Shown one piece after another: positions 37,305-46,043 of a stretch of DNA of 64,000 nt. How positions within the stretch are numbered: the stretch's first letter is position 1; each line of letters begins with the position of its first letter. Location of the stretch: assembly GCA_019638015.1 (NCBI GenBank), contig JAHBUP010000001.1, positions 620,001 through 684,000 on the forward strand. The letters are read 5' to 3'. This DNA comes from Melioribacteraceae bacterium. GTDB taxonomy: Bacteria > Bacteroidota > Ignavibacteria > Ignavibacteriales > Melioribacteraceae. The translations under genes were made by a program, and so were the position numbers. Under the pieces are notes generated by a model. That model ran no database searches and was not told where the DNA came from. It saw only the letters and a program-made list of their open reading frames with translations.

Positions 37305-39332
37305 TTAATGAGTGAAATCGTTGGGGAGAATATTAGTTGCCGGTTCGCAGACATATTTATAACAATGGTAAAATGTAATCTTATTATTAATCATTTTATA
37401 ATTAGCGAATATTTCAGGTAAGTCAGAATTATGAAGCATAATTAAAAATAGTGAGGGATTGTTTTTGGCGCTCAATTTTTTGATTAGCTGGTCTAGTTCA
37501 TTTTTATCCTTATAAACAATAACTAAAAGACTTAATCTCTCACCGCTATAAACTAAATTACTTGCCGCGAAATATGAATAACCAGCGGGATAGGTATTTA
37601 TAAGATTTGCGTAATGTCTTGAAATCTTTTCTACCGTAATTAAGTATCTGCTTTCCGGAAATATATGTGCTAATATAGAAAGACAGTGATATAATACAGA
37701 ATTTCCTGAAGGATAAGCTCCATCATAAAATAGTTTGGTACGGGAGATTAAATCAGTTATTGTAGATGATGAAAAATAAAAACCGGCTTCTTCGTCACCG
37801 AAATCGGAAAACACCCTATCCATCTTCTTTTTTGCGTCAATCAGGTACTCTAATTTTTGAGTTGCCTGAAATAGTTCTATCGTTCCCAATATAAAAAACG
37901 CGTAGTCATCTAAATTTCCTGATACCCGCGTTTTTTCATCTTTCCATGAATGAAAAAGCTGATCTGCCTCAGTCAAATTCTTTGATACGAATTGATAAGC
38001 TTTTTCAGCGGCAGAGATATATTTGAAATTATCGAATGTCCTACCAGCCTTAGCCATCGCGGCTATCATTAATCCATTCCAGTCGGCTAATATTTTATCA
38101 TCTTTAAATGGATGAACTCTTTTATCTCTATGTTCAAAAAGGATTTGGCGTGCATCTTCGACAGATGATTTATATTCAGCCGAGATTAATTCAATACTAT
38201 TACTGAGAAAGGGTATATTCTTACCTGTAAGTGAATGGGTTATTTCATCGTTGTAGTTTCCGGCAGAATTAATATTATAGTGCTCGCATATAAGCTTTGA
38301 TTGCTCCGGTGAAAGTAGGGACTCGATTTCACCCTTCTCCCATAAATAAAATAATCCTTCAGCACCTTCACTATCTGCATCTTCAGCGCAATAAAAAGCC
38401 CCATCGGGAGAGGTCAATTCTCTCGAAACATATTCAAATATTTCACCTACCGTGTTCTTGAACAAATCATTCTTTGTGTAATTATAAGCCTCGCTGTAGG
38501 TATAAATTGCCATTGCCTGATCGTAGAGCATTTTTTCGAAATGAGGAACCAAAAGTTTTTGATCTGTTGAGTAGCGGTGAAAACCAAATCCTACTTGATC
38601 ATAGATACCGCCGCACCTAAATTTTATAAGTGTATTTTCAGTCATCGTTAAAGCATTACTATTCACTGGGGAATATCTCAGTAAAAAAAGTATGTTCTGA
38701 AGTGAGGGAAATTTTGGTGCAGTACCGAAGCCGCCAAACTTTTCATCATAGTTAGATTGGAGGGATTCAAAAATTTTATCATTTAAATTGGCGTTATATG
38801 TAGCTACCGGTTGTTCCGCATCAGTTTTATTTAAGTATGATACAATTTCCGAGCTGGTCTTTTTAATATCAGTACGGTTATGATTCCATGCTTCAATAAT
38901 TTTTTCGAGAAGCTCAATAAATGTAATCCTTCCAAACTTTCTATCTTTAGGAAAATATGTACCAATAAAAAATGGTCTTTTATTGTGATCTATGAATACA
39001 GTTAAAGGCCATCCTCCTCTAACTCCCATTATCTGCGCGGCATTCATATAAACATGATCTAAATCGGGACGCTCTTCACGGTCAAGTTTTATCGAAATAA
39101 AATTATCATTTAGAAATCTTGCCGTTACCTCATCCTCAAACGATTCATGTTGCATTACATGGCACCAATGACAAGTTGAGTAACCAATTGATAAAAATAT
39201 TGGTTTGTTTTCTGTGATTGCCTTCTGAAAAGCTTCCTCGCCCCATGGATACCAATCTACAGGATTGTACGCATGCTGCAGAAGATAGGGATTGCTAGTA
39301 TTTATTAAACGATTTGCTTTTTTATTTTTCAT
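37305..39332 (-). CDS. DUF255 thioredoxin-fold protein (YyaL/SPATA20 family)
   Basis: A 675-residue protein with the full family architecture: an N-terminal thioredoxin-like domain opening [25 protein letters not shown] with the STCHWCHVM motif (CxxC at residues 54 and 57), followed by a six-hairpin glycosidase-like alpha/alpha barrel. There is no signal peptide. The family is widespread, but its substrate is not established; suggested roles include redox or sugar chemistry. It stands alone between the T9SS cluster terminator and a GlsB-like gene. Confidence 0.93.
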   Translation of the reverse strand: MKNKKANRLINTSNPYLLQHAYNPVDWYPWGEEAFQKAITENKPIFLSIGYSTCHWCHVMQHESFEDEVTARFLNDNFISIKLDREERPDLDHVYMNAAQIMGVRGGWPLTVFIDHNKRPFFIGTYFPKDRKFGRITFIELLEKIIEAWNHNRTDIKKTSSEIVSYLNKTDAEQPVATYNANLNDKIFESLQSNYDEKFGGFGTAPKFPSLQNILFLLRYSPVNSNALTMTENTLIKFRCGGIYDQVGFGFHRYSTDQKLLVPHFEKMLYDQAMAIYTYSEAYNYTKNDLFKNTVGEIFEYVSRELTSPDGAFYCAEDADSEGAEGLFYLWEKGEIESLLSPEQSKLICEHYNINSAGNYNDEITHSLTGKNIPFLSNSIELISAEYKSSVEDARQILFEHRDKRVHPFKDDKILADWNGLMIAAMAKAGRTFDNFKYISAAEKAYQFVSKNLTEADQLFHSWKDEKTRVSGNLDDYAFFILGTIELFQATQKLEYLIDAKKKMDRVFSDFGDEEAGFYFSSSTITDLISRTKLFYDGAYPSGNSVLYHCLSILAHIFPESRYLITVEKISRHYANLINTYPAGYSYFAASNLVYSGERLSLLVIVYKDKNELDQLIKKLSAKNNPSLFLIMLHNSDLPEIFANYKMINNKITFYHCYKYVCEPATNILPNDFTH

Positions 39333-39410
39333 TATTATAAAACGAAATGGAAAGAGTAAAAGTTCAGATAAGTGAAGTGGTAATTAATAATCAATTGCAA
39401 CAAAACAACT

Positions 39411-39689
39411 CTAATCCTTTCTTCCTCTTGTAATCAGTCCGATCATTAATGAAAGAATTGCTGAACCGATTATTGACCAGACTATAGGGAAAGTTCTTCC
39501 TTGAATTTGTATAGTGTAAAAGAGAGGTAGATCTAATTCGTCGGCGATAATTGGTCCTACCCATGCGCCAAGAAAACCTATCACTATTGAAGCAAAGCAA
39601 CCGCCGATTGAATAGCCCGATAAACTTTTCCCTATAGCTCCACAAATTGCCGCAATTAAAAGTAATACAAGAAAACCGCCTAAAGTCAT
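39411..39689 (-). CDS. GlsB/YeaQ/YmgE-family small membrane protein
   Basis: A 92-residue protein with three hydrophobic segments and the family pattern IAAICGAIGKSLSG, GGCFASIVIGFLGAWVG and IVWSIIGSAILSLMIGLITRG. Members (also called transglycosylase-associated proteins) are stress-induced inner-membrane proteins of unknown mechanism. An AGGGAGC ribosome site is present just before the ATG. An overlapping frame at 39391-39645 is a shadow. Confidence 0.85.
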   Translation of the reverse strand: MTLGGFLVLLLIAAICGAIGKSLSGYSIGGCFASIVIGFLGAWVGPIIADELDLPLFYTIQIQGRTFPIVWSIIGSAILSLMIGLITRGRKD

Positions 39690-39721
39690 TTTAGCTCCCT
39701 AAAAATTAAATTCAGCTACGA

Positions 39722-40537
39722 CTACTTTGTTCGTAAAATTAGTTCTTGGAAAAATTCTTTATTAGTGTTGTCTTCAAATAGAGAATAAGAATTCACCAGA
39801 TTATTTAATACTCGCATTAATATAATTTTTGCCGAGTAATTTTCATAAATAATACTTTCGGCGGAGGGTAAATCTCGAAGCAACTCTCTAATTTCATTTT
39901 CGAGGATCATTTTTCCGCCATTGAAACAATCAATAAAAATAATCTCATTCTCAATTTTAACACGTGTTAAAAAATGCCCAGGGAAGTTACAACCTTGAAT
40001 ATTAAAATCGAGTCGATAGCCCGCCAGCATATATATCAATGATAAAGTTATTGGCAAGCCCTGCTTTTCTTTGATAGCATAAACCAAATTACTGTTAAAT
40101 GGATTATTGTAATCCTTTACAGCGCCTTTTATACCAAATTCTTGAAAAAGAAAATTCGATAAATCTATCTCATCGCCGTAGGGATATTTGAGTAAAAAGT
40201 CATCTGTTAATTCTTGAATGTATTTAGGCAGATCCTTTTCACTAAAAAAACCATAATGAAAATAGGATAATACTGTGAGCGCCGATTCCAATTTTTGATA
40301 CTGGTCGGAAAAATTTAATGCTAATTCCCAATTTTCGAGAATCCATCTCCTTCTATTCGAATAAAAAATCGGTGTTAGTAAACCGAGCTGAAGCGGGGAG
40401 AGGGTAAGATCACGACTGAAAATATCCTTTTCAAGGTTAATTCCATAATTCTCAAATTTACTGATGATCTCAATTCTAACCTCAGGCGTATCATCATCCA
40501 GAAGATCTATTAAATATGGTAAATCCTTGAAACTCAT
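39722..40537 (-). CDS. SirB1/transglutaminase-like family protein
   Basis: About 271 residues from the ATG at 40537, which has an AGGGA ribosome site; the frame runs to 40585. The family pattern is seen in DLSNFLFQEFGIKGAVKDYNNPFNSNLVYAIKEKQGLPITLSLIYMLAGYRL and FPGHFLTRVKIENEIIFIDCFNGGKML-type sequence, matching SirB1-like proteins with a transglutaminase-related core. The N-terminal 30 residues (YLIDLLDDDTPEVRIEIISKF) resemble a HEAT-like helix pair. The usual nucleophile Cys is not evident in this core, so catalysis is doubtful. Confidence 0.75.
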   Translation of the reverse strand: MSFKDLPYLIDLLDDDTPEVRIEIISKFENYGINLEKDIFSRDLTLSPLQLGLLTPIFYSNRRRWILENWELALNFSDQYQKLESALTVLSYFHYGFFSEKDLPKYIQELTDDFLLKYPYGDEIDLSNFLFQEFGIKGAVKDYNNPFNSNLVYAIKEKQGLPITLSLIYMLAGYRLDFNIQGCNFPGHFLTRVKIENEIIFIDCFNGGKMILENEIRELLRDLPSAESIIYENYSAKIILMRVLNNLVNSYSLFEDNTNKEFFQELILRTK

Positions 40538-40671
40538 CTTTTCCCTAATATTTACTTCGCATAAATAATAATTACAATTTACCATTTTATAATCGAGTAA
40601 ATAATAGAAAAAGTAAATCCGGAAATGGATAATATGCCGGTAAACAAAACTTAAACGAATTAATCAGTTTC

Positions 40672-41085
40672 TTAGTTATTTAATAATTCGTTTTTACTAC
40701 AATTAAACAATTTTGCTGTGTACCAATTATCATCCAAACTTAAGATTGATTTGACCTCCAAACCATTTTCCCGGGCAATATTTTGGATAACATCATCATG
40801 AATATCGGATATAGTATTTGAATCTTTGTTAGGCCAAAACACGGTAATGAACCCATTATTATGAATATATTTTTTGAATACCGGGAGATCAACTATTAAT
40901 TCATTTTTCGATTTTACGAATAATTGAATGTTATCGACCTTTCGATCTAATTTTTCCAGAATAGTAATTCGAGATGATAATTCAACATTAAATTTTGATC
41001 GATACTCGTGAGGTTCATTTATAAGTTTGATTAGCATACCATCATGAATGCCCAATAATTGCGCTATTTGAATTTTACTTTTCAT
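40672..41085 (-). CDS. DUF3052-like protein
   Basis: A 137-residue cytoplasmic protein. LLGIHDGMLIKLINEPHEYRS, VDNIQLFVKSKNEL, GFITVFWPNKDSN and the end segment VKSILSLDDNWYTAKLF follow the layout of DUF3052-type proteins (GIKxGxxV...P, LVQVFVRSRAEL, LWVSWPK, VDETWSGLKFV). The function is unknown. It lies between the SirB1-like and methyltransferase genes, all on the minus strand but with gaps of 58-135 bases. Confidence 0.6.
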   Translation of the reverse strand: MKSKIQIAQLLGIHDGMLIKLINEPHEYRSKFNVELSSRITILEKLDRKVDNIQLFVKSKNELIVDLPVFKKYIHNNGFITVFWPNKDSNTISDIHDDVIQNIARENGLEVKSILSLDDNWYTAKLFNCSKNELLNN

Positions 41086-41142
41086 TTCTCTTTTTATTTG
41101 TGCTGATTGGACGGATAAAGAGGATACAAAGTTGCTTTTAAT

Positions 41143-41913
41143 TTATGGCATTTTAATCGTCAAAGCTTTGAAGGGAAGATTGACAGTAAAATTATATGAA
41201 GGATATTCAGAAATTATCCTTTTAATTTTCTCGATCCCTTTTTTGTACTCGTCGGCACTAAGTATGCTGAGCTGGCTTGCTTGCGATTTTTCTAAAAATG
41301 GATCGTTAAAAACATCACTTCCAACATATGTTTTAGCAACAAGGTCCACATTATCCATTTCTAAAGTTGATCCCGGAATTTGACTACAAATTTTTACCAG
41401 TTCAGAAAAAGAGGGAGTCCTGTTCAAATCAAATTTCCTAACTCCATCAAAGAAATCATACATATACCATTTACAAGATTCATCATGGGGATCAAAACCA
41501 ATAATCAGTAGAATTCCATTCTTATTCAATGATGCAGTCGCTTCCATAATAAATTTTTTTTTATCTGAGAAATGATGAATAGCGTTAATACAATAAATGA
41601 ATTCGAGCGAATTATTTTTAATTGGGAAATTTGTAGCATCTGCTTGAAGTAAATTTTTAATGTCGTAGCGTTTTTTACCATCTAGAAGCATATTAAGTGA
41701 ATAATCGGCACCTACAACATTTACTAAATTAGAAATTAAGTTTAGCCAGTATCCGGTTCCGCATCCAATTTCTAATGCGCAGCAAATGTTGTTTTCTCTT
41801 ATTAATTCAACTAATTTATTCTCGGCGAGAAATAATCTACTGGTATCGTAACGTTTGTGGTACGATCCAGCAATGCTGTCATAACATTCACGGATATTTT
41901 TAGACTCGATCAT
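41143..41913 (-). CDS. Class I SAM-dependent methyltransferase
   Basis: A 256-residue protein with Rossmann-fold methyltransferase motifs: motif I LEIGCGTGY (about 47-55), motif II VVGADYS, DATNFPIKNNSLEFIYCINAIHH (motif IV/post) and GILLIIGFDP (motif V region). It resembles UbiE/Methyltransf_11 types. The C-terminal part (about 170-256) is variable and probably sets the substrate, which cannot be predicted. No neighbour points to a pathway. Confidence 0.85.
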   Translation of the reverse strand: MIESKNIRECYDSIAGSYHKRYDTSRLFLAENKLVELIRENNICCALEIGCGTGYWLNLISNLVNVVGADYSLNMLLDGKKRYDIKNLLQADATNFPIKNNSLEFIYCINAIHHFSDKKKFIMEATASLNKNGILLIIGFDPHDESCKWYMYDFFDGVRKFDLNRTPSFSELVKICSQIPGSTLEMDNVDLVAKTYVGSDVFNDPFLEKSQASQLSILSADEYKKGIEKIKRIISEYPSYNFTVNLPFKALTIKMP

Positions 41914-41979
41914 AAGATTCGCAAAACTAACTAAGTATAATAACGTCCTAATTTATGAAAATTCAAATTGGAGATGAAA

Positions 41980-42573
41980 ATGAAAAAGTTATTTATGTTT
42001 ATTTTCTTCTTATCTGTATCTTTTTTGTATGCTCAAGAGGAAACAATATTTGGAAGCGGAGAAGTAACTCATGGCGGTTTTGGTGGACCAGTAGTAAAAT
42101 TTACAGAGATTAATGGTCAAACTGGTGTATTGGTTGGTGGAAGAGGAGGGTGGATAATCAATAATACTTTAGTTATTGGCGGCGGTGGTTACGGTTTAGC
42201 AAATGATGTTGAGGGTTCGAAGGTTTTTTTAGGGAGCGTTCAAAAATTAAATTTTGGCTATGGCGGTTTTGAAATGGAATATATTATTAACTCAGATAAG
42301 ATGATTCACGCTACAGTAGGATTTTTAATTGGCGGCGGGGGCGTTAATCATAGAAACTTTTGGGGTGATCTTGATTTTGATATGAAGACGGCCGACACAT
42401 TTTTCATTACGGAACCTTTTGTTAGCGTTGAAGCAAATATACTTTCATACTTTCGAATCTGCGCGGGAGGAAGTTATCGATATATTTCTGGAATAGATGA
42501 AACTCCTAATCTTGGTAATAATGATTTTTCCGGTGTTTCGGCGTTTTTAACTTTTAAATTTGGAAAGTTTTGA
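41980..42573 (+). CDS. Exported Gly-rich protein, possible small outer-membrane barrel
   Basis: About 197 residues. ATG 41980 is chosen because GGAG sits 6 bases before it and the signal peptide (MKKLFMFIFFLSVSFLYAQ) starts there; ATG 41974 and TTG 41968 are in frame. The mature part alternates Gly-rich strands (GGFGGPVVKFTEINGQTGVLVGG, LNFGYGGFEMEYII, FRICAGGSYRYISG) and ends AFLTFKFGKF, with terminal Phe as in outer-membrane barrels. The function is unknown. Confidence 0.65.
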   Translation: MKKLFMFIFFLSVSFLYAQEETIFGSGEVTHGGFGGPVVKFTEINGQTGVLVGGRGGWIINNTLVIGGGGYGLANDVEGSKVFLGSVQKLNFGYGGFEMEYIINSDKMIHATVGFLIGGGGVNHRNFWGDLDFDMKTADTFFITEPFVSVEANILSYFRICAGGSYRYISGIDETPNLGNNDFSGVSAFLTFKFGKF

Positions 42574-42581
42574 TAATAAAA

Positions 42582-42601
42582 AGTCCGCCAAATGGCGGAC
42601 T
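42582..42601. terminator. Terminator between convergent genes
   Basis: AGTCCGCC-AAAT-GGCGGACT is a perfect 8-base stem. Reading on the minus strand it is followed by TTTTTATTAT, so it is best placed to stop the minus-strand gene ending at 42682. It may also stop the plus-strand gene ending at 42573. Confidence 0.8.
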
Positions 42602-42681
42602 GCAAGTAGTGATTATAGAATCCTATTTTTTGTTTGATTTGCCTAACGGCACTGAAAAGATAAAAAATATTTTTAAACTTT

Positions 42682-43128
42682 TCACTTTTTCTCTTCCCAA
42701 TCGGTAAGTTTTCCATCTTTAAAAAAGAAGGTAACTTCTCCATAGTATAGCTGTTGAAACACTCCCCATTTCTCAACATTTTTTTCTCTTTTATCTGGAG
42801 TGCCCCATCCGGCAATCAGCATTTTGTCGGTCATCCCTTTCCAAACTTGTTTGTTGTAAATCCTCAATCCGTTTACTTCGCCAAATTTTTTTTTATACAA
42901 CAAGATGGTTCCACTAATCTCATTTTCAATTTTCTTATCAAACAACCCTAATTCCAATTTTAAACTGTCAATTGATTTTGAGAGAAGACTTTTGTGCAGC
43001 AGCAAATTCTTTTTAATTGCGCTCATCGAATCTTTTTGAGAAGTAATCTCATGTTCAGAGAGGCTATTATAATTTTGTGAATAAATTATAGATTGAATTA
43101 ACAGAAAGATTATAAATAATTTTTTCAT
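42682..43128 (-). CDS. Small exported protein with SmpA/OmlA-like C-terminus
   Basis: A 148-residue protein with a signal peptide (MKKLFIIFLLIQSIIYSQ), a helical, probably coiled-coil middle (about 30-85, SAIKKNLLLHKSLLSKSIDSLKLELGL) and a C-terminal block VWKGMTDKMLIAGWGTPDKREKNV plus LYYGEVTFFFKDGKLTDWE. The last block resembles the SmpA/OmlA (BamE-like) fold, G-M-t-...-GxPd ... y....v.F.dGkv. It might be a peptidoglycan- or outer-membrane-associated factor; this is an inference. Confidence 0.6.
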   Translation of the reverse strand: MKKLFIIFLLIQSIIYSQNYNSLSEHEITSQKDSMSAIKKNLLLHKSLLSKSIDSLKLELGLFDKKIENEISGTILLYKKKFGEVNGLRIYNKQVWKGMTDKMLIAGWGTPDKREKNVEKWGVFQQLYYGEVTFFFKDGKLTDWEEKK

Positions 43129-43149
43129 AGTTGAACTGGAATTAATTAA

Positions 43150-43177
43150 AAAAAATCCCGCGTAAACGGGATTTTTT
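43150..43177 (-). terminator. Rho-independent terminator
   Basis: AAAAAATCCCG (43150-43160) pairs with CGGGATTTTTT (43167-43177) around a 6-base loop. It ends the minus-strand RRM gene (stop at 43225). The mirror-image A/T ends mean it could also work from the other side. Confidence 0.85.
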
Positions 43178-43224
43178 ATGAGTTATTAAGTCATTTTACA
43201 TTTTGAAATTATGGGAGCAGAATA

Positions 43225-43551
43225 CTACCATCTTCTTCCGCCGCCGCCGCTTCCGCCGCTATTTCCGCCACGGGAACCGCCTCTTCCACCACCACCGCGT
43301 CTATTATCGGTTTTGGGACGAGCTTCATTAACGACAATTTTTTTGCCTTTTAATTCTCTTGTGTTAAGTTCTTCAATTGCTTTTGTTGCCGCAGCTTTAT
43401 CATTCATTTCAACAAAACCGAAGCCCTTTGATTCACCCGAGAACATATCACGGATTACTTTTACACTTTTTACTTGACCATATTCCTTGAATAATAATTC
43501 AAGATCCTCGTCAGTTGCTTGATAAGATAAATTCCCAACAAAAATATTCAT
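43225..43551 (-). CDS. Glycine-rich RRM RNA-binding protein
   Basis: A 108-residue protein with one RNA-recognition motif (1-80). RNP2 is IFVGNL (3-8) and RNP1 is KGFGFVEM (42-49). A short tail of Gly, Arg and Ser (RRGGGGRGGSRGG...) follows and ends RRW. Such cyanobacterial/Bacteroidota RRM proteins bind single-stranded RNA and are often cold-induced. AAGGAGAT lies 6 bases before the ATG. A leader hairpin is found upstream at 43623-43643. Confidence 0.92.
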   Translation of the reverse strand: MNIFVGNLSYQATDEDLELLFKEYGQVKSVKVIRDMFSGESKGFGFVEMNDKAAATKAIEELNTRELKGKKIVVNEARPKTDNRRGGGGRGGSRGGNSGGSGGGGRRW

Positions 43552-43622
43552 TTAAATCTCCTTCATATTAATTGATTAAAATAATCTCTGAGAGAATTTA
43601 AGATCGATTTTTCTGATGAGAA

Positions 43623-43643
43623 GCATTAGCGAAAAACTAATGC
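43623..43643 (-). promoter_or_regulatory. Hairpin in leader of RRM gene
   Basis: GCATTAG and CTAATGC form a perfect 7-base stem with a 7-base loop, in the roughly 200-base gap between tRNA-Asp and the RRM gene. It is too weakly followed by T to be a clear terminator; a role in leader folding or RNA stability is possible. Confidence 0.4.
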
Positions 43644-43723
43644 AGATTAAATGATAAAGAAAGAAGAGATGAACTGATCTTTAATCAAGTTTTAAATCGT
43701 GACTAAGGTCTTCAGAGTAAAAA

Positions 43724-43749
43724 AAAATGGAAGACTACTCTTCCATTTT
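43724..43749 (-). terminator. Terminator after tRNA-Asp
   Basis: AAAATGGAAGA (43724-43734) pairs with TCTTCCATTTT (43739-43749), with a 4-base loop. On the minus strand this starts one base after the tRNA and runs into a stretch of nine or so Ts. Confidence 0.85.
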
Positions 43750-43750
43750 G

Positions 43751-43824
43751 CGGGGCCGACGAGACTCGAACTCGCGACCTCCTGCGTGACAGGCAGGCGT
43801 TCTAACCAACTGAACTACGACCCC
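43751..43824 (-). tRNA. tRNA-Asp (anticodon GTC)
   Basis: The minus strand folds as a complete 74-base cloverleaf: acceptor GGGGTCG with CGGCCCC (one T-G pair), D-arm containing AGTTCAGTTGGTTAGAA, anticodon stem CCTGC/GCAGG with loop CTGTCAC (anticodon GTC), and T-arm GCGAGTTCGAGTCTCG-type. The discriminator base is G. CCA is not encoded in the gene, so it must be added by CCA-adding enzyme. A terminator follows immediately. Confidence 0.96.
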
Positions 43825-43926
43825 TTATAAAAATTACTCATAACAGTATTCAAAAAACAAATTAAACACAGTAACGTTTAATTGTGCCACCAAAAATAGT
43901 AATATTACCTATTCGATACAAGTTTC

Positions 43927-45033
43927 CTATAAATTTTCTGATCCGAAACTTACCCCGATAGACAATGCAGCTTCCACCCCCTGATCATTAACTTTAACCA
44001 ATTTTTGATGTGAGATAGCATCTTCAATATCAACACTAATAATGCTATTCCCTTTTAAAGCCACCATTTGCCCAAAATTATTGCTTAAAACAAGATTTAT
44101 TGCATTAGTGCCAAATTTTGTTGAGAGAATTCTATCGAATGCGGTAGGACTTCCACCACGCTGCAAATGCCCTAAAACGGTTGTTCTAGCTTCTCTTCCA
44201 GTGTCATGCTCAATTTTTTTTGCGATGAATTCACCAATTCCTCCTAATCGAATTGGATCTGTCCTTTTAGCATCAACCTCTTTTACGATCAATTCGCCAT
44301 CTTTAGGTTTCGCTCCCTCAGCTGCACAGATGAGGCTGAATCTTTTCCCCATTTTTGTGCGCTTCTGTATTTTCTCAAATATCATGTCCCAATTAAACGG
44401 AATCTCTGGGATAAGGATAACATCAGCGCCTCCAGCAATTCCCCCATTGAGAGCAATCCATCCGGCATATCGACCCATTACCTCAACTACCATTACTCTA
44501 TGATGTGATGATGCCGTTGTGTGCAATCTATCGAGCGCTTCAGAAACTACAAATACCGCAGAATCGTGCCCGAACGTGAGATCTGTTGCTTCCAGGTCAT
44601 TATCGATAGTTTTGGGAACACCCACAACATTCATCCCCATTTTTCTAAGTTTATTGGCGATTGTCATGGTTCCATCGCCACCAATAACTACAACCGCATC
44701 GAGCTCCCATTCTTCATAATTTTTAAATACTTGATCTGATACATCTATTATCTTAATCTTATCATTTTCAATTACTGGCCAATGAAATGGGTCGCCTTTA
44801 TTTGAAGAGCCGAGAATGGTGCCTCCTGTAGCTAGAATTCCCGACACATCCTTATTAATCAACTCCAAACCTCTTTTCTCAACTAATCCTTCAAATCCAT
44901 CTTGAATGCCGATGACGGTGAGTCCATGATCGTGTGCCGGTTTTGTTACTCCTCTAATAACCGCGTTTAAACCAGGGCAATCGCCCCCTCCGGTTAAAAT
45001 ACCAATTCGCTTTACTTTTTTAGTTGTGGCCAT
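43927..45033 (-). CDS. pfkA: 6-phosphofructokinase
   Basis: A 368-residue phosphofructokinase that phosphorylates fructose-6-phosphate at C1, the committing step of glycolysis. Motifs are GILTGGGDCPGLNAVIR (11-27), GGDG (118-121), PKTIDND (140-146), MGRYAGW and HLQRGGSPTAFDR. GGDG is normally linked to ATP use, while Lys in PKTIDND (in place of Gly) is typical of pyrophosphate-dependent or mixed enzymes, so the phosphate donor needs testing. It is longer than E. coli PfkA (320). Confidence 0.92.
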   Translation of the reverse strand: MATTKKVKRIGILTGGGDCPGLNAVIRGVTKPAHDHGLTVIGIQDGFEGLVEKRGLELINKDVSGILATGGTILGSSNKGDPFHWPVIENDKIKIIDVSDQVFKNYEEWELDAVVVIGGDGTMTIANKLRKMGMNVVGVPKTIDNDLEATDLTFGHDSAVFVVSEALDRLHTTASSHHRVMVVEVMGRYAGWIALNGGIAGGADVILIPEIPFNWDMIFEKIQKRTKMGKRFSLICAAEGAKPKDGELIVKEVDAKRTDPIRLGGIGEFIAKKIEHDTGREARTTVLGHLQRGGSPTAFDRILSTKFGTNAINLVLSNNFGQMVALKGNSIISVDIEDAISHQKLVKVNDQGVEAALSIGVSFGSENL

Positions 45034-45080
45034 AATTCTGATTTATCTCCAATTCATATTTAATTTTTATCTGCTAAGGC

Positions 45081-45983
45081 TCATTTCAATCTTGTGAAAT
45101 TTTTAAAATGAAGCTTGGCAAATTTGTTCATTTGTTCCGTACCCACAATACTTTTTAATTTGTTCGCATAAGTTTCGGTTGCCGAAGAAGCTCCCTTGGG
45201 AATATCATAACCATTTTTATAATGTAATTTAAACCAATCTAAAAATGATGCGCGGGCAAGAATTGAAGCCGCGGCAACACCTGTATACTTTTCTGCTTTA
45301 GTTTCTTGAACAAACTTAACATCGTCGAATTTTGATGAAGAGGCAACATCTAAATCTCTTTTGCTGAATTTATCAGTAATAACATTCTTACTTTTTGATT
45401 TTTCCAAAAGGTTTTCAATAGCTTTAGAGTGAGCCCAGTTTAAAAGTTTATTAAGATTATTAAAGCGGGGATAAAGTTCATTGTATTTTTCGGGATTTAT
45501 TCTAATCACTTCATAATTTTCTTTTACAATTCTTTTAATTGAAGGTGCAAGTATAGAAATCTGATTATCATTTATTAATTTACTGTCGCGCACACCAATA
45601 CTAAAAAGTTCTTCCTTCGAACGTGGATCGACATGAACTGCAGCAACAACAAGAGGACCAAAAAAATCTCCTTTGCCGGCTTCATCTGTGCCAATATATT
45701 CATCGGGTTCTGCAACCGTCTGTTCAATTAATTCTAATTGTTTTTGATCAAAAATTATGCTGTTTAATTGATTGAATAGGGGAGAGGCATTGTCTCCTTG
45801 TAAAATTGTTTTTACTCCTTTTTTACCAAAGAAGACCTGAACTTTAATTTTATCTTTTCCGAGAACCGTATTAAATTCATAATTGTATTCTCTCAAAATT
45901 ATCGATTCCGTTTTGAATCCCGAACTTTGGAGTAAGTTTTTTAGTTCTTCTGTTTTGTGCTTTGCATTTTCTTTAAGGATCAT
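45081..45983 (-). CDS. rnhC: Ribonuclease HIII
   Basis: A 300-residue enzyme cutting RNA in RNA-DNA hybrids. An N-terminal TBP-like substrate-binding domain (about 1-85) precedes the catalytic domain, which starts EYIGTDEAGKGDFFGPLVVAA with the Asp-Glu pair at 100-101. The longer N-terminus and the motif G-TDEAGKGD separate it from RNase HII (DEAGRG). RNase HII is also encoded, at 4512-5135. It follows pfkA in direction by 47 bases, with no functional link evident. Confidence 0.92.
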   Translation of the reverse strand: MILKENAKHKTEELKNLLQSSGFKTESIILREYNYEFNTVLGKDKIKVQVFFGKKGVKTILQGDNASPLFNQLNSIIFDQKQLELIEQTVAEPDEYIGTDEAGKGDFFGPLVVAAVHVDPRSKEELFSIGVRDSKLINDNQISILAPSIKRIVKENYEVIRINPEKYNELYPRFNNLNKLLNWAHSKAIENLLEKSKSKNVITDKFSKRDLDVASSSKFDDVKFVQETKAEKYTGVAAASILARASFLDWFKLHYKNGYDIPKGASSATETYANKLKSIVGTEQMNKFAKLHFKNFTRLK

Positions 45984-46043
45984 AGAATCAAAATTTATTT
46001 GAGAATAGTTTTTATTTTTAGATAATTTTTTGAGTCCGAACTT

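Noticed and set aside
39391..39645. Alternative 84-residue frame overlapping the GlsB-like gene
   Set aside because: It is a frame-shifted shadow; the 92-residue frame gives the clear membrane-protein family pattern.
43211..43477. Pro-rich plus-strand frame opposite the RRM gene
   Set aside because: It is the complement of the Gly-rich tail of the RRM protein, with no ribosome site.
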